A program made the position numbers and the translations under genes. A DNA stretch of 64,000 nucleotides from M55B118 sp964501715. GTDB lineage: Bacteria > Bacillota_I > Bacilli_A > Izemoplasmatales > Izemoplasmataceae. Location: NCBI GenBank assembly GCA_964501715.1, contig CAZCTR010000002.1:1-64000 (forward strand), in the 5' to 3' direction. Below the pieces are notes generated by a model. That model was not told the origin of the DNA and ran no database searches. It saw only the letters and a program-made list of their open reading frames with translations. Every line of letters begins with the position of its first letter. Position 1 is the stretch's first letter. Shown piece after piece: positions 1-7,675 of this stretch.

Positions 1-422
1 CAAGTATTTTACGCAACTGGGTAAAGAAGTATAATGACCATGTAGAACTAAAAGATTATGACCCGAAAGGGGAGGTATACATGGCCAAAAATCGCAAGAC
101 AACGTATGAGGAACGCTTGGAGATCGTACACTACTGTCTAAGAAACGAAAGGAAATACACCCACACCGCCGAAGCATACGACGTGTCCTATGACCAGGTC
201 TACCGGTGGGTGAAGAAGTACGAGAAACAGGGCGCAGAAGGCCTTCTCGACCGCCGAGGGCAGACCAAGCGCGAAGAGGATCTCACTGAGACCGAGAAAC
301 TCAAGCGTGAGAATGAACGCCTGAGGCGGCAGAACGAACGCTTGACGATTGAGCGTGATGTCTTAAAAAAGTTGAAGGAAATCGAAAGGAGGCGCGCCTC
401 ACAAAAGTCCGGCAAGAAGTGA
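1..422 (+). CDS. IS3-family transposase OrfA (helix-turn-helix), 5' partial
   Basis: This is the DNA-binding subunit of the IS transposase. The frame is open from base 3 to the stop at 420-422. An ATG at 81 has a GGGGAGG before it, but the 26 codons upstream (reading ...LRNWVKKYNDHVELKDYD...) look like the normal continuation of longer IS150-type OrfA proteins, so the real start probably lies before the window. From residue ~10 after the ATG there is a helix-turn-helix (YEERLEIVHYC ... VSYDQVYRWVKKY). A basic, leucine-heptad C-terminal segment follows, as expected for OrfA multimerisation. It overlaps orfB by 4 nt (GTGA). Confidence 0.85.
   Translation, partial: SILRNWVKKYNDHVELKDYDPKGEVYMAKNRKTTYEERLEIVHYCLRNERKYTHTAEAYDVSYDQVYRWVKKYEKQGAEGLLDRRGQTKREEDLTETEKLKRENERLRRQNERLTIERDVLKKLKEIERRRASQKSGKK
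365..371 (+). promoter_or_regulatory. programmed -1 frameshift heptamer A_AAA_AAG
   Basis: The heptamer AAAAAAG lies in orfA in the phase A-AAA-AAG. A -1 slip here enters the orfB frame, which has no stop between 371 and the orfB start at 419, so an OrfAB fusion transposase can be made. This is the standard mechanism in IS3-family elements. A GGAGG about 17 nt downstream of the heptamer doubles as the orfB ribosome binding site. Confidence 0.7.
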
Positions 423-1291
423 AATATCTTGCGGTTCAGGAACTTCACGCGGAGAAGCATTATCCAATCACCTTCATGTGCAAGGTGCTCGGTATCGCAA
501 GGAGCGGCTACTACCAGTGGTTGAACCGCGATATCCCTGAAAAGGAAGCTCAAGATGAAGAACTGGCCCGGATCATCCTGGAATACCATGAGACGTTCAA
601 CCGGATTCTCGGCTACCGGCGCATGACCCTCTACGTGAACAGGCTCAACCAGACCCACTACAACCGTAAGAGAATCCGAAGGCTCATGCGATATCTCGGC
701 ATCAAATCGGAGATACGCAAGAAGCGTAAAGGGTATGTCAAATCCACACCGCAAACGGTCGCAGAGAACCTTCTGAAGCGAAACTTCACCGCTGAAGCGC
801 CGAACACGAAATGGCTCACGGACGTGACCGAGTTCAAAGTCAAAGGCACATCCAAGAAACTCTATCTCAGCGCCATCCTCGACCTCTACGACCGCAGCAT
901 CGTCGCCTACGAGATCGCGAAGCGAAACGACAACAGGCTGGTGTTCAAGACCTTCGACAAGGCCGTCGAGAAAAACCCGGATGCGAAGCCGCTCTTCCAC
1001 AGTGACCGGGGGTTCCAATACACCAGTCGTGTCTTCAAAAAGAAACTTGAGAACATCGAAGCGGTCCAAAGCATGTCCAGGGTCGGTCGGTGCATCGACA
1101 ACGGACCGATGGAAGGCTTCTTCGGCATCATCAAATCAGAGATGTATCATCTCAATGACTTCTACTCCACCGAAGAACTTAGAGAAGCCATTCATGCGTA
1201 CATGACGTTTTACAACGACCAACGATTCTCACCCGTATTAAAAGGCCTGACCCCGATTGAATATCGGAATCAGGCCTTACAGACTTTTTGA
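419..1291 (+). CDS. IS3-family transposase OrfB (DDE integrase core)
   Basis: Catalytic part of the transposase, 290 aa, the usual full length. There is an N-terminal HTH_21-like region (CKVLGIARSGYYQWL). The retroviral integrase-type core follows, with the acidic triad visible as Asp in WLTDVTEF, Asp in FHSDRG and Glu in FFGIIKSE. The start is GTG overlapping the orfA stop, with a GGAGG upstream. It may also be made as an OrfAB fusion by frameshifting. The frame is intact, so the element looks potentially active. Confidence 0.93.
   Translation: MKYLAVQELHAEKHYPITFMCKVLGIARSGYYQWLNRDIPEKEAQDEELARIILEYHETFNRILGYRRMTLYVNRLNQTHYNRKRIRRLMRYLGIKSEIRKKRKGYVKSTPQTVAENLLKRNFTAEAPNTKWLTDVTEFKVKGTSKKLYLSAILDLYDRSIVAYEIAKRNDNRLVFKTFDKAVEKNPDAKPLFHSDRGFQYTSRVFKKKLENIEAVQSMSRVGRCIDNGPMEGFFGIIKSEMYHLNDFYSTEELREAIHAYMTFYNDQRFSPVLKGLTPIEYRNQALQTF
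1242..1290 (+). terminator. hairpin with T-run inside the 3' end of orfB
   Basis: AAGGCCTGA pairs with TCAGGCCTT (1270-1278), with an inner CCGAT/ATCGG stem, and a TTTTT run follows about 8 nt later. It overlaps the last codons of orfB. It could end the transposase transcript or shield the element from outside transcription. Confidence 0.4.
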
Positions 1292-1326
1292 TTATTTTCA
1301 CTGTCTACTTGACAGGGGGCGGTTCA

Positions 1327-1547
1327 CTTCTGATGGGCTGTTTTTGTTATGCAAATACGATGGTTAGCAACGGCGCACGATCATTGACACGGGATATGTC
1401 TGTGCACTCGAATGTGAACCTCAAAATTCCGGGTATAGTATCCTTAAAGACATATCCCTAGGTATAACCCTCTTTCAAACACTGTTGAAGAATCGGCATC
1501 ACATGACGACATGCTTTTCTCAGGTTTGTTGCGTTGGTATACAATCA
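1327..1547. other. intergenic, no gene seen
   Basis: Sequence between the IS right end and the small minus-strand ORF. No frame with a ribosome binding site, no tRNA and no clear hairpin-plus-T-run was recognised. It may be the remains of the locus into which the IS inserted. Confidence 0.5.
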
Positions 1548-1667
1548 TCAGTCTATGAATCTGTCCAATAGATCACCGACCAGGTCGATTTCAAGCATTT
1601 CACGCAGGAACCATCCGACCAAGAGTCCGATGATGACGCCTACGGCAATGAAAAACAGTTTTTTCAT
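1548..1667 (-). CDS. small single-pass membrane peptide, 39 aa, unknown
   Basis: MKKLFFIAVGVIIGLLVGWF is followed by a short amphipathic tail ending LLDRFID. Residues 4-20 form one hydrophobic helix with a GxxxG-like pattern, and the rest is acidic. A GAGGGGG sits 6 nt before the ATG. A well-spaced promoter (TTGTAA-17-TATAAT) lies just upstream on the same strand, so it is probably expressed on its own after udk transcription terminates. No family is recognised. It could be a small regulatory membrane protein or a type I toxin-like peptide, but nothing shows toxicity. Confidence 0.55.
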   Translation of the reverse strand: MKKLFFIAVGVIIGLLVGWFLREMLEIDLVGDLLDRFID

Positions 1668-1703
1668 GCAAATCCCCCTCTCTTATAATGTATAAGCAAT
1701 ATT

Positions 1704-1732
1704 ATTATACGCCGAAAGAAGGGGTTTTACAA
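1704..1732 (-). promoter_or_regulatory. sigma-A-type promoter for the 39-aa peptide
   Basis: On the minus strand, TTGTAA (1727-1732), 17-bp spacer, TATAAT (1704-1709). It lies immediately after the terminator of the upstream kinase gene and about 37 nt before the peptide start. Confidence 0.65.
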
Positions 1733-1750
1733 CTTTGGACCGAGCGTGAG

Positions 1751-1777
1751 AAAAGCCCATCCGGAAACCGGATGGGC
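1751..1777 (-). terminator. intrinsic terminator of the nucleoside-kinase gene
   Basis: GCCCATCCGG-AAA-CCGGATGGGC perfect 10-bp stem at 1755-1777. On the minus strand it is followed by TTTTC, so it terminates the gene ending at 1798. Confidence 0.8.
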
Positions 1778-1797
1778 GGAATGTTTCAAAAGTCATG

Positions 1798-3435
1798 TCA
1801 TTCGAGACAGCTGCCGCCGATGAACTCGCGCAGAAGCGAGTCGCAAGGGACATGGGCGTCGTCGATGTCCTTGAAGTATTTGAGGAATTTGATCAGACGG
1901 TTCGCGGTGATGAAGTGTTCACTCTCACGCGGGATTTCCATGAGTGGTTCCAACGCGTATTTCTTCATCACGGAAAGCTCGTAGGCGAGGGCGCTGTTGA
2001 AGATGTAGTCCGCGCCTTCCTGATGCGGATAGATCCATTTGAACTCGCCGTTACGCACCGAAGGCCACATGTCGATGGTCTTGCTGGCGGGGGCGTTTCT
2101 GAATTTCTTGTCCCTCACGATCCGCCTTAGAAGTCGCAGGTTCGTGATGCTGATCGGGTTGTGGTTGTCGATGTTCATCTGCAGCTGGGGACTGATGAAG
2201 ATCTTGAATTTCTGGTGTTGTGGGATGAGTTCAGTCAGAGTCTCATTGAGGGCGTGTATGCCTTCGATGATGATGGGGTTGTTCTCGGTGATCTTCATGG
2301 TTCTGTAGCCGTCCCGTTTCTTCTCCATGAAGTCGAATTTCGGAATCTTCACTTCCTCGCCCTGGATGAGGTCGAGCATGTTCTGATTGAAAAGGTCGAT
2401 ATCGAGTGTGTTGATATGTTCGAGGTCGATCTTGCCGTTCTCATCGGGTTCGATATCTTCGCGGTTCAGATAATAGTCGTCAAGTGAGATCATCACAGGT
2501 TTGAGTCCGTGGGAGAGAAGTTCCACCCGCAAGCGGTTCGAAAATGTGGTCTTTCCGCTCGAGGAGGGACCGGCAATGGCGATCAGACGGATGTCGTCGC
2601 TGTTCTGATGGATGGTGCGACCGATCTCCGAGAGCATCTGGTTGTGCTTGGCCTCGTTGACATGGACGAAATCGGTGACGTCACCGCCTTCGGCGTAACG
2701 GTTGATCTGGGCGATGTTCTGCGCTTGTATGCGCTCCGCCCAGCGATTGGCTTCGCGCAGTGTGCGTCCGTAGGTCGGCGCGTCCTCGAATTTGGGGATT
2801 TTTCCGCCGACTTCGGCCCTCGGGTACTGAATGAGGAACCCCGGTGGATAGGCCCTCAGCTTGAAATGCTTGAGATAGCCTGTCGATGGGACCATGAGGC
2901 TGTACATGTAGTTCATGTAGTCGCCGGATTTGTAGAAGTGGACGGTGTCCTCGGGACGGTATTGGATGACATCGATCTTGTCGTCATAACCGTGTTTCTT
3001 ATAGAAGGCCTTCGCTTCTTCTGTATCCATCTTTGTGCGCCTGATGGGAAGGTCCTCTTCGATGAGGCGGTTCATCTCCTGTTTCAGGTTTTCGAGTATC
3101 CTGCTCATGTCACTGCCTTTTTCAAGGTTGTGTATATGGCAGAAAATGGTCCTTGAGATGCTATAGTTGAATTTGAATGAGAACTCGGGGTAGATGTTGT
3201 GAAAGGCCATGGCCAAAAGGAACCTCAGGGAGGCTTCATAGGTGTGGACGGCCTCTGGGGAGGTCGAATCGAGGAATTCCACTGTCGCATCGTAATCGAC
3301 TTCGTAATAGAGTTCGCGCAAACGGTTGTTTACCAACGCGATGTAGTAATCCTTCTTGGGGTCGTCGATCAGGTCTATGAGCCTTACCTTCTCTTCGAAA
3401 GTCTTTTCTTCGTTGTTGATCTTGAGTGTGAACAT
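1798..3435 (-). CDS. uridine kinase-like P-loop kinase with N-terminal TGS/ThrRS-like domain
   Basis: About 545 aa. Residues 1-60 look like a TGS domain and ~60-230 like the threonyl-tRNA-synthetase editing-type region. The C-terminal half is a uridine kinase/phosphoribulokinase fold with Walker A GPSSSGKT near residue 290 and substrate-binding SLDDYY after it. Proteins of this architecture occur in Bacillota and Thermotogae. The kinase fold implies ATP-dependent nucleoside or sugar phosphorylation, but the true substrate is not settled by sequence. An in-frame ATG at 3441 lies only 2 nt from the AAGGAG. The ATG at 3435, about 8 nt away, is the better start. Single-gene transcript with its own promoter and terminator. 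Confidence 0.85.
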   Translation of the reverse strand: MFTLKINNEEKTFEEKVRLIDLIDDPKKDYYIALVNNRLRELYYEVDYDATVEFLDSTSPEAVHTYEASLRFLLAMAFHNIYPEFSFKFNYSISRTIFCHIHNLEKGSDMSRILENLKQEMNRLIEEDLPIRRTKMDTEEAKAFYKKHGYDDKIDVIQYRPEDTVHFYKSGDYMNYMYSLMVPSTGYLKHFKLRAYPPGFLIQYPRAEVGGKIPKFEDAPTYGRTLREANRWAERIQAQNIAQINRYAEGGDVTDFVHVNEAKHNQMLSEIGRTIHQNSDDIRLIAIAGPSSSGKTTFSNRLRVELLSHGLKPVMISLDDYYLNREDIEPDENGKIDLEHINTLDIDLFNQNMLDLIQGEEVKIPKFDFMEKKRDGYRTMKITENNPIIIEGIHALNETLTELIPQHQKFKIFISPQLQMNIDNHNPISITNLRLLRRIVRDKKFRNAPASKTIDMWPSVRNGEFKWIYPHQEGADYIFNSALAYELSVMKKYALEPLMEIPRESEHFITANRLIKFLKYFKDIDDAHVPCDSLLREFIGGSCLE

Positions 3436-3481
3436 AGGCATTCTCCTTAGGAAGCTTATTGGTTGTAAAGGGTATCATAAC

Positions 3482-3509
3482 ATTATATCAGTTCGCATTT
3501 TTTTTGCAA
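3482..3509 (-). promoter_or_regulatory. promoter of the uridine kinase-like gene
   Basis: On the minus strand, TTGCAA (3504-3509), 16-bp spacer, TATAAT (3482-3487), about 50 nt before the start codon. Confidence 0.7.
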
Positions 3510-3742
3510 GAAACGAATGAAATTCCTGATTTTTTCACAGTTCATTCATAGCTTTTGTCCTTAAAGCATCATGGATGTTGCCATGTTTCCTTGAATGCTT
3601 CATCATTCCGCCCCATGATCGATGACCATTTTCATAGTATGAATCCCTGTTATGAAGTTGTGAGCCATTACACTGTTCCTTCAATATGATATGAAGAGCT
3701 TTCATCAACAAAGCGGATTGTCAAAGGCTTATGCTGTGAAAA
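3510..3742. other. intergenic, no gene seen
   Basis: AT-rich stretch between two minus-strand genes. No start with a ribosome binding site and no strong terminator behind the antiporter were found. Confidence 0.5.
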
Positions 3743-4948
3743 TCACAGGACTGCAGGCTTCTTCTCACTGCGGTCCCTGTCAATCAGGCAGTTCTTGGTG
3801 CGATCGGTGAGTATCGCGCCAAGCGGCGCGGTAAGCACGATTGCGAGCACGGCGATGGCAAGCATCGTCTCGCCGTTGCTGATGCCGAGGGACAGTGGGA
3901 TGCCGGCAATGGCCGCTTGCACTGTGGCTTTGGGGAGATAGGCGAAGACAGTGAACGCCCTCTCCTTCGGGGTGAACCCACTCCCGACTGTCGCGAGGAG
4001 GACCCCAGAGCTCCTTATGATCAATACAGAAGCGACAAGCACGGCCGCGAGAAGGCCGATCTCAAATGCAAGGGCGATGTTGACGGCGGCACCGACCAAG
4101 ACGAAAAGCAGAAGTTCGGTGAACACCCATATTCTCTCGTACTTGCCGACCAGTCTCGACGCCAGAATTTCGTATTTCGCAAGCACGGTGATGCCCATCG
4201 CGAAAATTGCAATCAATCCGGAGAACGGAACGGTATCGTGAATGAGGTCCTCCGTCACCAGGAAGAAGAGCGAAGCACTGAGAAGGATCATGATCTTGTT
4301 GGTATCCCGGGTGTGGTATCGCTTGAAAAGGCGGACCATCAGGATGCCAAAGGCGACGCCCACCGCGCCCCCAAGAAGAAGCGAGGCGGGAATGAGGGCG
4401 ATGCTCAGAAAGTTTGAAACATCGGTGGTGGCCATGTCGATGAGGGCTGCGAAGATGACGATGACATAGATGTCGTCGACCGATGCGCCTGCGAGAATCA
4501 TCTGTGGCACGCCGCGTTTCGTCCCGTGATTTTCTTTCATCATGCGAAGCATTCTCGGTACGACGATGGCCGGGGACACGGCTGCGAGTATGCTGCCGAG
4601 GATGGCGGCTTCGAGATAGGTGAAGCCCAAAATGGGCGGTGCGAGCAAAATGACGGCGACAAGTTCGAATGTCGCGGGCAGAAACGCAAGTTTGAAGGCG
4701 GGTCTTCCGATCCGTCTCAGGTCTCTCAGGTCCAAAGACAGTCCGGCCCTGAGCAAGATGACCACAAGCGCGATGCGCCTCAAATCAGGCGCGATTGCCA
4801 TCAGTTCGATAGAGAGCCAGTCGAGGGCGTAAGGGCCGAGGATCATTCCGGTGGCCATCATCCCGATGATTCTCGGGAGACCAAGCTTATGGGCGGTCTC
4901 GGACAAGGTGAAGCCAATGATGATGATGAGCGCGAGGGATAGCAGCAT
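3743..4948 (-). CDS. CPA-family cation/proton-type antiporter, probable fluoride exporter (CpaF-like)
   Basis: 401-aa integral membrane protein with about 12 hydrophobic segments, of the monovalent cation:proton antiporter family. The conserved GASVDD motif (Asp pair at 158-159) sits in the helix expected to carry ion-binding acids. LGLPRIIG and the ILLRAGL segment are typical of short NhaP-like members. The open frame extends 30 codons further upstream, but AAGGAG lies 6 nt before the ATG at 4948, which is therefore chosen. The leader contains a fluoride riboswitch, and CPA proteins behind such riboswitches are known to act in fluoride resistance. The fluoride role is inferred from that context, not from the protein alone. 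Confidence 0.85.
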   Translation of the reverse strand: MLLSLALIIIIGFTLSETAHKLGLPRIIGMMATGMILGPYALDWLSIELMAIAPDLRRIALVVILLRAGLSLDLRDLRRIGRPAFKLAFLPATFELVAVILLAPPILGFTYLEAAILGSILAAVSPAIVVPRMLRMMKENHGTKRGVPQMILAGASVDDIYVIVIFAALIDMATTDVSNFLSIALIPASLLLGGAVGVAFGILMVRLFKRYHTRDTNKIMILLSASLFFLVTEDLIHDTVPFSGLIAIFAMGITVLAKYEILASRLVGKYERIWVFTELLLFVLVGAAVNIALAFEIGLLAAVLVASVLIIRSSGVLLATVGSGFTPKERAFTVFAYLPKATVQAAIAGIPLSLGISNGETMLAIAVLAIVLTAPLGAILTDRTKNCLIDRDRSEKKPAVL

Positions 4949-4984
4949 AAAATTCTCCTTCATGTGTGTATCCGCATATAAAAA

Positions 4985-5045
4985 AGTGCAGAAGTCATCA
5001 GCCGTGGGCGGTTCGCGCTTGGCGCAGGGAGACATCATTCCCTTT
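4985..5045 (-). ncRNA. fluoride (crcB-type) riboswitch
   Basis: Read on the minus strand. Hairpin AGGGA/TCCCT has loop ATGATGTC. A small GCGC-CAA-GCGC insertion follows, then GAACCGCCCACGGCTGATG and ACTTCTGC. The order matches the fluoride aptamer: a first hairpin with an AUGAnnNC loop, AACcGCC, then GGCUGAUGnnnUCU. The loop GATGTC can pair with GACTTC in the 3' part in 5 of 6 positions, giving the expected pseudoknot. It ends about 38 nt before the antiporter start. No clean terminator follows, so control could be translational. Confidence 0.8.
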
Positions 5046-5053
5046 CATGGACA

Positions 5054-5083
5054 ATTATCGTTCAAAGCGACATCAAAAGTCAA
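5054..5083 (-). promoter_or_regulatory. promoter of the riboswitch-antiporter transcript
   Basis: Minus strand TTGACT (5078-5083), 18-bp spacer, GATAAT (5054-5059). Transcription would begin just before the riboswitch aptamer, which fits. Confidence 0.6.
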
Positions 5084-5172
5084 TGTTTATTCACGTTGAA
5101 TCCATGATTGCGCGACCTGTATTTTTTTATTGAAGCGTGATACAATAAATTTAGAATAATGAAAAAAAGGGC

Positions 5173-5201
5173 TTTTCAGACCCACCCTTTCGTGTTAGAA
5201 T
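5173..5201 (+). promoter_or_regulatory. promoter of tRNA-Thr
   Basis: TTTTCA (5173-5178), 17-bp spacer, TAGAAT (5196-5201), about 24 nt before the mature tRNA. A second candidate, TTGAAG-16-TAGAAT at 5130-5157, lies upstream. Confidence 0.5.
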
Positions 5202-5224
5202 GTAGAAGGTCTTAATCGCACAAT

Positions 5225-5301
5225 GCCGCTTTAGCTCCAACAGGTAGAGCAATTCCATGGTAAGGAAGAGGTTGCTGGTTCGAATCCAGCAAGCGGCACC
5301 A
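5225..5301 (+). tRNA. tRNA-Thr (GGU anticodon)
   Basis: Full cloverleaf of 77 nt: 7-bp acceptor stem GCCGCTT/AAGCGGC, D-stem GCTC/GAGC, anticodon loop ATGGTAA giving GGT, and T-arm GCTGG-TTCGAAT-CCAGC. CCA is encoded. The outermost anticodon-stem pair is A/G, a mild irregularity. Confidence 0.95.
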
Positions 5302-5389
5302 TATTTCTTTGAATCCGTCGCTTGTAAGTCAAGCGATTTTTATTTATCATAAGGGCGAGACTCAGTCCGCTTGCAAGAGGAGGAGACCC

Positions 5390-6223
5390 ATGCAAAAACG
5401 TATCGTGATCACCGGTGTCACGAGTGGCATCGGAAAAGCGCTTTTTCATTATTTTCTGAATCATGGGGAGTATGTTATCGGTATCGCACGCAACCCTGAG
5501 CGCCTCAATGCTTTGGATGAGACCGTTGAACACAACGATTATGCGCTTTATGAAAGCGACTTCGCCAGACTTTCAGATGTGAGCGAAGTCACACAAGCGA
5601 TCAACCGTGACTTTCCGGAGGGCATCGACGTCCTCATCAACAATGCCGCGATCGTGCCCAGGAGGAAAATCATGACCGAGGATGGCTACGAACTTCAGTT
5701 TCAAGTGAACCATCTTGCGGTTGTGCTCATGACCCATGGGCTCTTCCCCCTCATCAAGAGAAGAAGGGGCCGTATCATCACGACTGGAAGCGACGCCCAC
5801 TTGAAAGCCGACTTCGACCCAGAAGACCTTGAAGCCACAAAAAAATACCATGCGCTTCGCAGTTACGCTAGGACAAAGCTCTACAACCTGATGTTCACCA
5901 TCGGGTTCAACGACACTTACGGCCGTAAAGCCGGCATCGATGCCTACTGTGTGCATCCGGGCAGGGTCAAAACGGAGATCGGCACCAAGCACACGTCGGG
6001 GATACACGCCCTCATGTGGCGGCTTTTCACCCGAAAAGGACTTGAACCCTCGCGCGCTGTCTACACCTACGGCTTTCTTGTGTATGAGGAGGATGTCCAG
6101 TCCGCACTCCCGTATTTCCATCTGGGACAGCCCCATCTTTATTCCAAGCATGCGCAGGATAGAGCCAAGATTGAAACGCTCATGAATAAAACCCTTGATA
6201 TGCTAGGGATCCAGTTCGACTGA
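5390..6223 (+). CDS. short-chain dehydrogenase/reductase (SDR)
   Basis: 277 aa, NAD(P)-dependent oxidoreductase with a classical Rossmann fold. Cofactor motif TGVTSGIG is at residues 8-15, NNAA at 84-87, catalytic Ser near 134 (TTGSD), and YxxxK at Tyr159/Lys163 (YARTK). Length and C-terminal half resemble retinol-dehydrogenase-like SDRs, but the substrate cannot be read from sequence. ATG at 5390 follows AGAGGAGGAG. It lies just downstream of tRNA-Thr and may share its transcript. Confidence 0.9.
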   Translation: MQKRIVITGVTSGIGKALFHYFLNHGEYVIGIARNPERLNALDETVEHNDYALYESDFARLSDVSEVTQAINRDFPEGIDVLINNAAIVPRRKIMTEDGYELQFQVNHLAVVLMTHGLFPLIKRRRGRIITTGSDAHLKADFDPEDLEATKKYHALRSYARTKLYNLMFTIGFNDTYGRKAGIDAYCVHPGRVKTEIGTKHTSGIHALMWRLFTRKGLEPSRAVYTYGFLVYEEDVQSALPYFHLGQPHLYSKHAQDRAKIETLMNKTLDMLGIQFD

Positions 6224-6232
6224 CCCATCCAT

Positions 6233-6263
6233 AAAAACAAGGCAGACCGCTCGGTCTGCCTTG
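6233..6263 (-). terminator. terminator of the minus-strand three-gene operon
   Basis: CAAGGCAGACCG-CT-CGGTCTGCCTTG stem at 6238-6263. On the minus strand it is followed by TTTTT. It lies tail-to-tail between the SDR gene and the operon and may work weakly in both directions. Confidence 0.8.
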
Positions 6264-6269
6264 TCATAT

Positions 6270-6656
6270 TCATTCGATGACGATTTCGACGATGTCGCCG
6301 TCCTCGGATTGGATGTCGACGATTTTTCCCGACATGCCGGCATCGATCATGTCGACAATCCTGTCATAATCCATGTCAGGGTCGATCTCCTTGAGTTTGT
6401 CCAGCTTGGGGATGCCCTTCTTGCCGGGTGATTTCAGCACCATTTTCGCGAACTCAAGCGGAATTTGAACGTTAACCTTGTCCCCGTCGCTTGAGAGTAT
6501 CCTGATCTTGAACATCCTGAAAGCCTGTTTCCTGGGTGGTTTGTGATCTTTTGGCTCATCGGTCTTGAGCGCCTTGAGAAGTTCCGCCCCTTCCTGCGGG
6601 GTGATCTGGTTTTTCTCGATCATTTCGAGGATTTTCAGTTTTTCCTCATTCATCAT
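6270..6656 (-). CDS. SHOCT-like/YvlB-type small protein
   Basis: About 128 aa. Residues ~1-35 (EEKLKILEMIEKNQITPQEG) match the short helical SHOCT-like motif found at the N-termini of YvlB-like proteins. The rest is a beta-rich domain ending in an acidic strand region (DGDIVEIVIE). The same helical motif recurs at the C-terminus of the DUF2089 gene product upstream and the N-terminus of the operon's first product. GGAGG lies 5 nt before the ATG at 6656. Last gene of the operon, overlapping the upstream gene by 11 nt. Function unknown; related Bacillus yvl genes belong to envelope-stress regulons. Confidence 0.7.
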   Translation of the reverse strand: MMNEEKLKILEMIEKNQITPQEGAELLKALKTDEPKDHKPPRKQAFRMFKIRILSSDGDKVNVQIPLEFAKMVLKSPGKKGIPKLDKLKEIDPDMDYDRIVDMIDAGMSGKIVDIQSEDGDIVEIVIE

Positions 6657-7029
6657 TCTCGCCTCCAAGCATCTTCAACGCTTCCTTGCTGGATATTTCG
6701 CCTCTCGAGAGTTTTTCAAGCACCTGGTTTTTCTCGGCGTCCATGGGCTCCTCTTGTTCGTTCACTGTGTATCCAAGGGCGCTGATGACTTCGTTCAGCT
6801 GTTTCTTGACTGTGGGGTAGGAGACGTTCAACTCCTTCTCCAATTGCTTGATGCTGCCTTTGTTCTTGATGAAGAGCTCTATGAAATAAAGATTCTCCTT
6901 GGAAAGGTAATTGAATTTCGACAGTTGGAATTCACCGCTGATCTCGGTGTGACAATTCGAGCATTCAAGTTTGGTCACGAACAGGTCATGTTTGCAGATC
7001 GGGCATTCTCCGATGACTTGTTTGGGCAT
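6646..7029 (-). CDS. DUF2089-family zinc-ribbon/HTH regulator-like protein
   Basis: About 127 aa. Two CxxC pairs (CPICKHD and CSNCHTE) form an N-terminal zinc ribbon. A helix-turn-helix (IKQLEKELNVSYPTVKKQLNEV) follows, and a SHOCT-like helical hairpin (NQVLEKLSRGEISSKEALKML) ends the protein. This is the DUF2089 layout and suggests a DNA-binding autoregulator. ATG at 7029 has GAGGAG 7 nt before it. Overlap with the next gene and a 12-nt gap to the previous gene show one operon. Confidence 0.8.
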   Translation of the reverse strand: MPKQVIGECPICKHDLFVTKLECSNCHTEISGEFQLSKFNYLSKENLYFIELFIKNKGSIKQLEKELNVSYPTVKKQLNEVISALGYTVNEQEEPMDAEKNQVLEKLSRGEISSKEALKMLGGENDE

Positions 7030-7040
7030 GGTATCACTCC

Positions 7041-7406
7041 TCATAATATTTTTACGTTCACTTTGGCATCTTTGGAGTCCACATCGATGGTCGTCCCTTT
7101 GGCGTATCTTAAAAGGCTTTTGAACGATTCGATGTCAACAGCGTCCCCGGTGTCCTCGTCGATCTTGTCCTTGAGCCCCCGGTCCAAAGCCCATCGGGCG
7201 ATGAAGAGCGGAAGGGGAAGGGCGAAAAGAAAGAAAAGAAGAAGCCGGACTTTCCTAGATTCCTCTTCAGGGTAGACGCTCAATTTGACAAAGCGCGCCC
7301 TTTTCGGCTTGCTCAGTTTGCGTCCGCGGCTCTCAAGCAATGAATAGGCTTGAAAGGCGTTTATGTCTCCTTCATGGAGTTGTTTGAGTACGGAATGTTC
7401 TCTCAT
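7041..7406 (-). CDS. single-pass membrane protein with SHOCT-like N-terminus
   Basis: 121 aa. An N-terminal helical motif (VLKQLHEGDINAFQAYSLLE) is followed by a basic stretch, one transmembrane helix at about 55-75, and a C-terminal tail (TTIDVDSKDAKVNVKIL) like the ends of YvlB-type proteins. First gene of a three-gene minus-strand operon with a strong promoter. GGGGAGG lies 7 nt before the ATG. Probably the membrane sensor or anchor partner of the DUF2089 and SHOCT-like proteins; this is inferred from context. Confidence 0.7.
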   Translation of the reverse strand: MREHSVLKQLHEGDINAFQAYSLLESRGRKLSKPKRARFVKLSVYPEEESRKVRLLLFFLFALPLPLFIARWALDRGLKDKIDEDTGDAVDIESFKSLLRYAKGTTIDVDSKDAKVNVKIL

Positions 7407-7459
7407 AGAGCGCCTCCCCAGATTAGAAAATCCATGAGCAATTTGAAAAATACAGGGTT

Positions 7460-7488
7460 ATTATAAGTTGTTTTCGAAAATTAGTCAA
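7460..7488 (-). promoter_or_regulatory. strong promoter of the DUF2089 operon
   Basis: Minus strand TTGACT (7483-7488), 17-bp spacer, TATAAT (7460-7465), near consensus, about 54 nt before the first gene. Confidence 0.8.
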
Positions 7489-7675
7489 GCAAAATATCAT
7501 TTAAGTTAATCAAGTAATTTAAAAAATTAATTACACAATAAAATTAAGTGACAAATATTGCTTGAAATATATAAATTCTTTGACGAGATTGAAACATGGA
7601 TTCTTGAGAGTGGAAAAATCAAAAGCTATGGTTTATAATGGAATGAGTCAAACAAAGGAATGCAGGGTGATTGCC

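Larger units (their letters stand above)
1..1326 (+). mobile_element. IS3-family insertion sequence (IS150-like), left end outside window
   Basis: Two consecutive transposase frames (orfA, then orfB in the -1 frame) with a DDE integrase core are diagnostic of IS3-family elements. The right end is placed at 1326. The complement there begins TGAACCGCCCCC, a plausible terminal inverted repeat ending in the 5'-TG/CA-3' typical of the family. The left terminal repeat is not seen, and the orfA frame is still open at the first base, so the element starts before the window. Target duplication cannot be tested. Confidence 0.85.
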
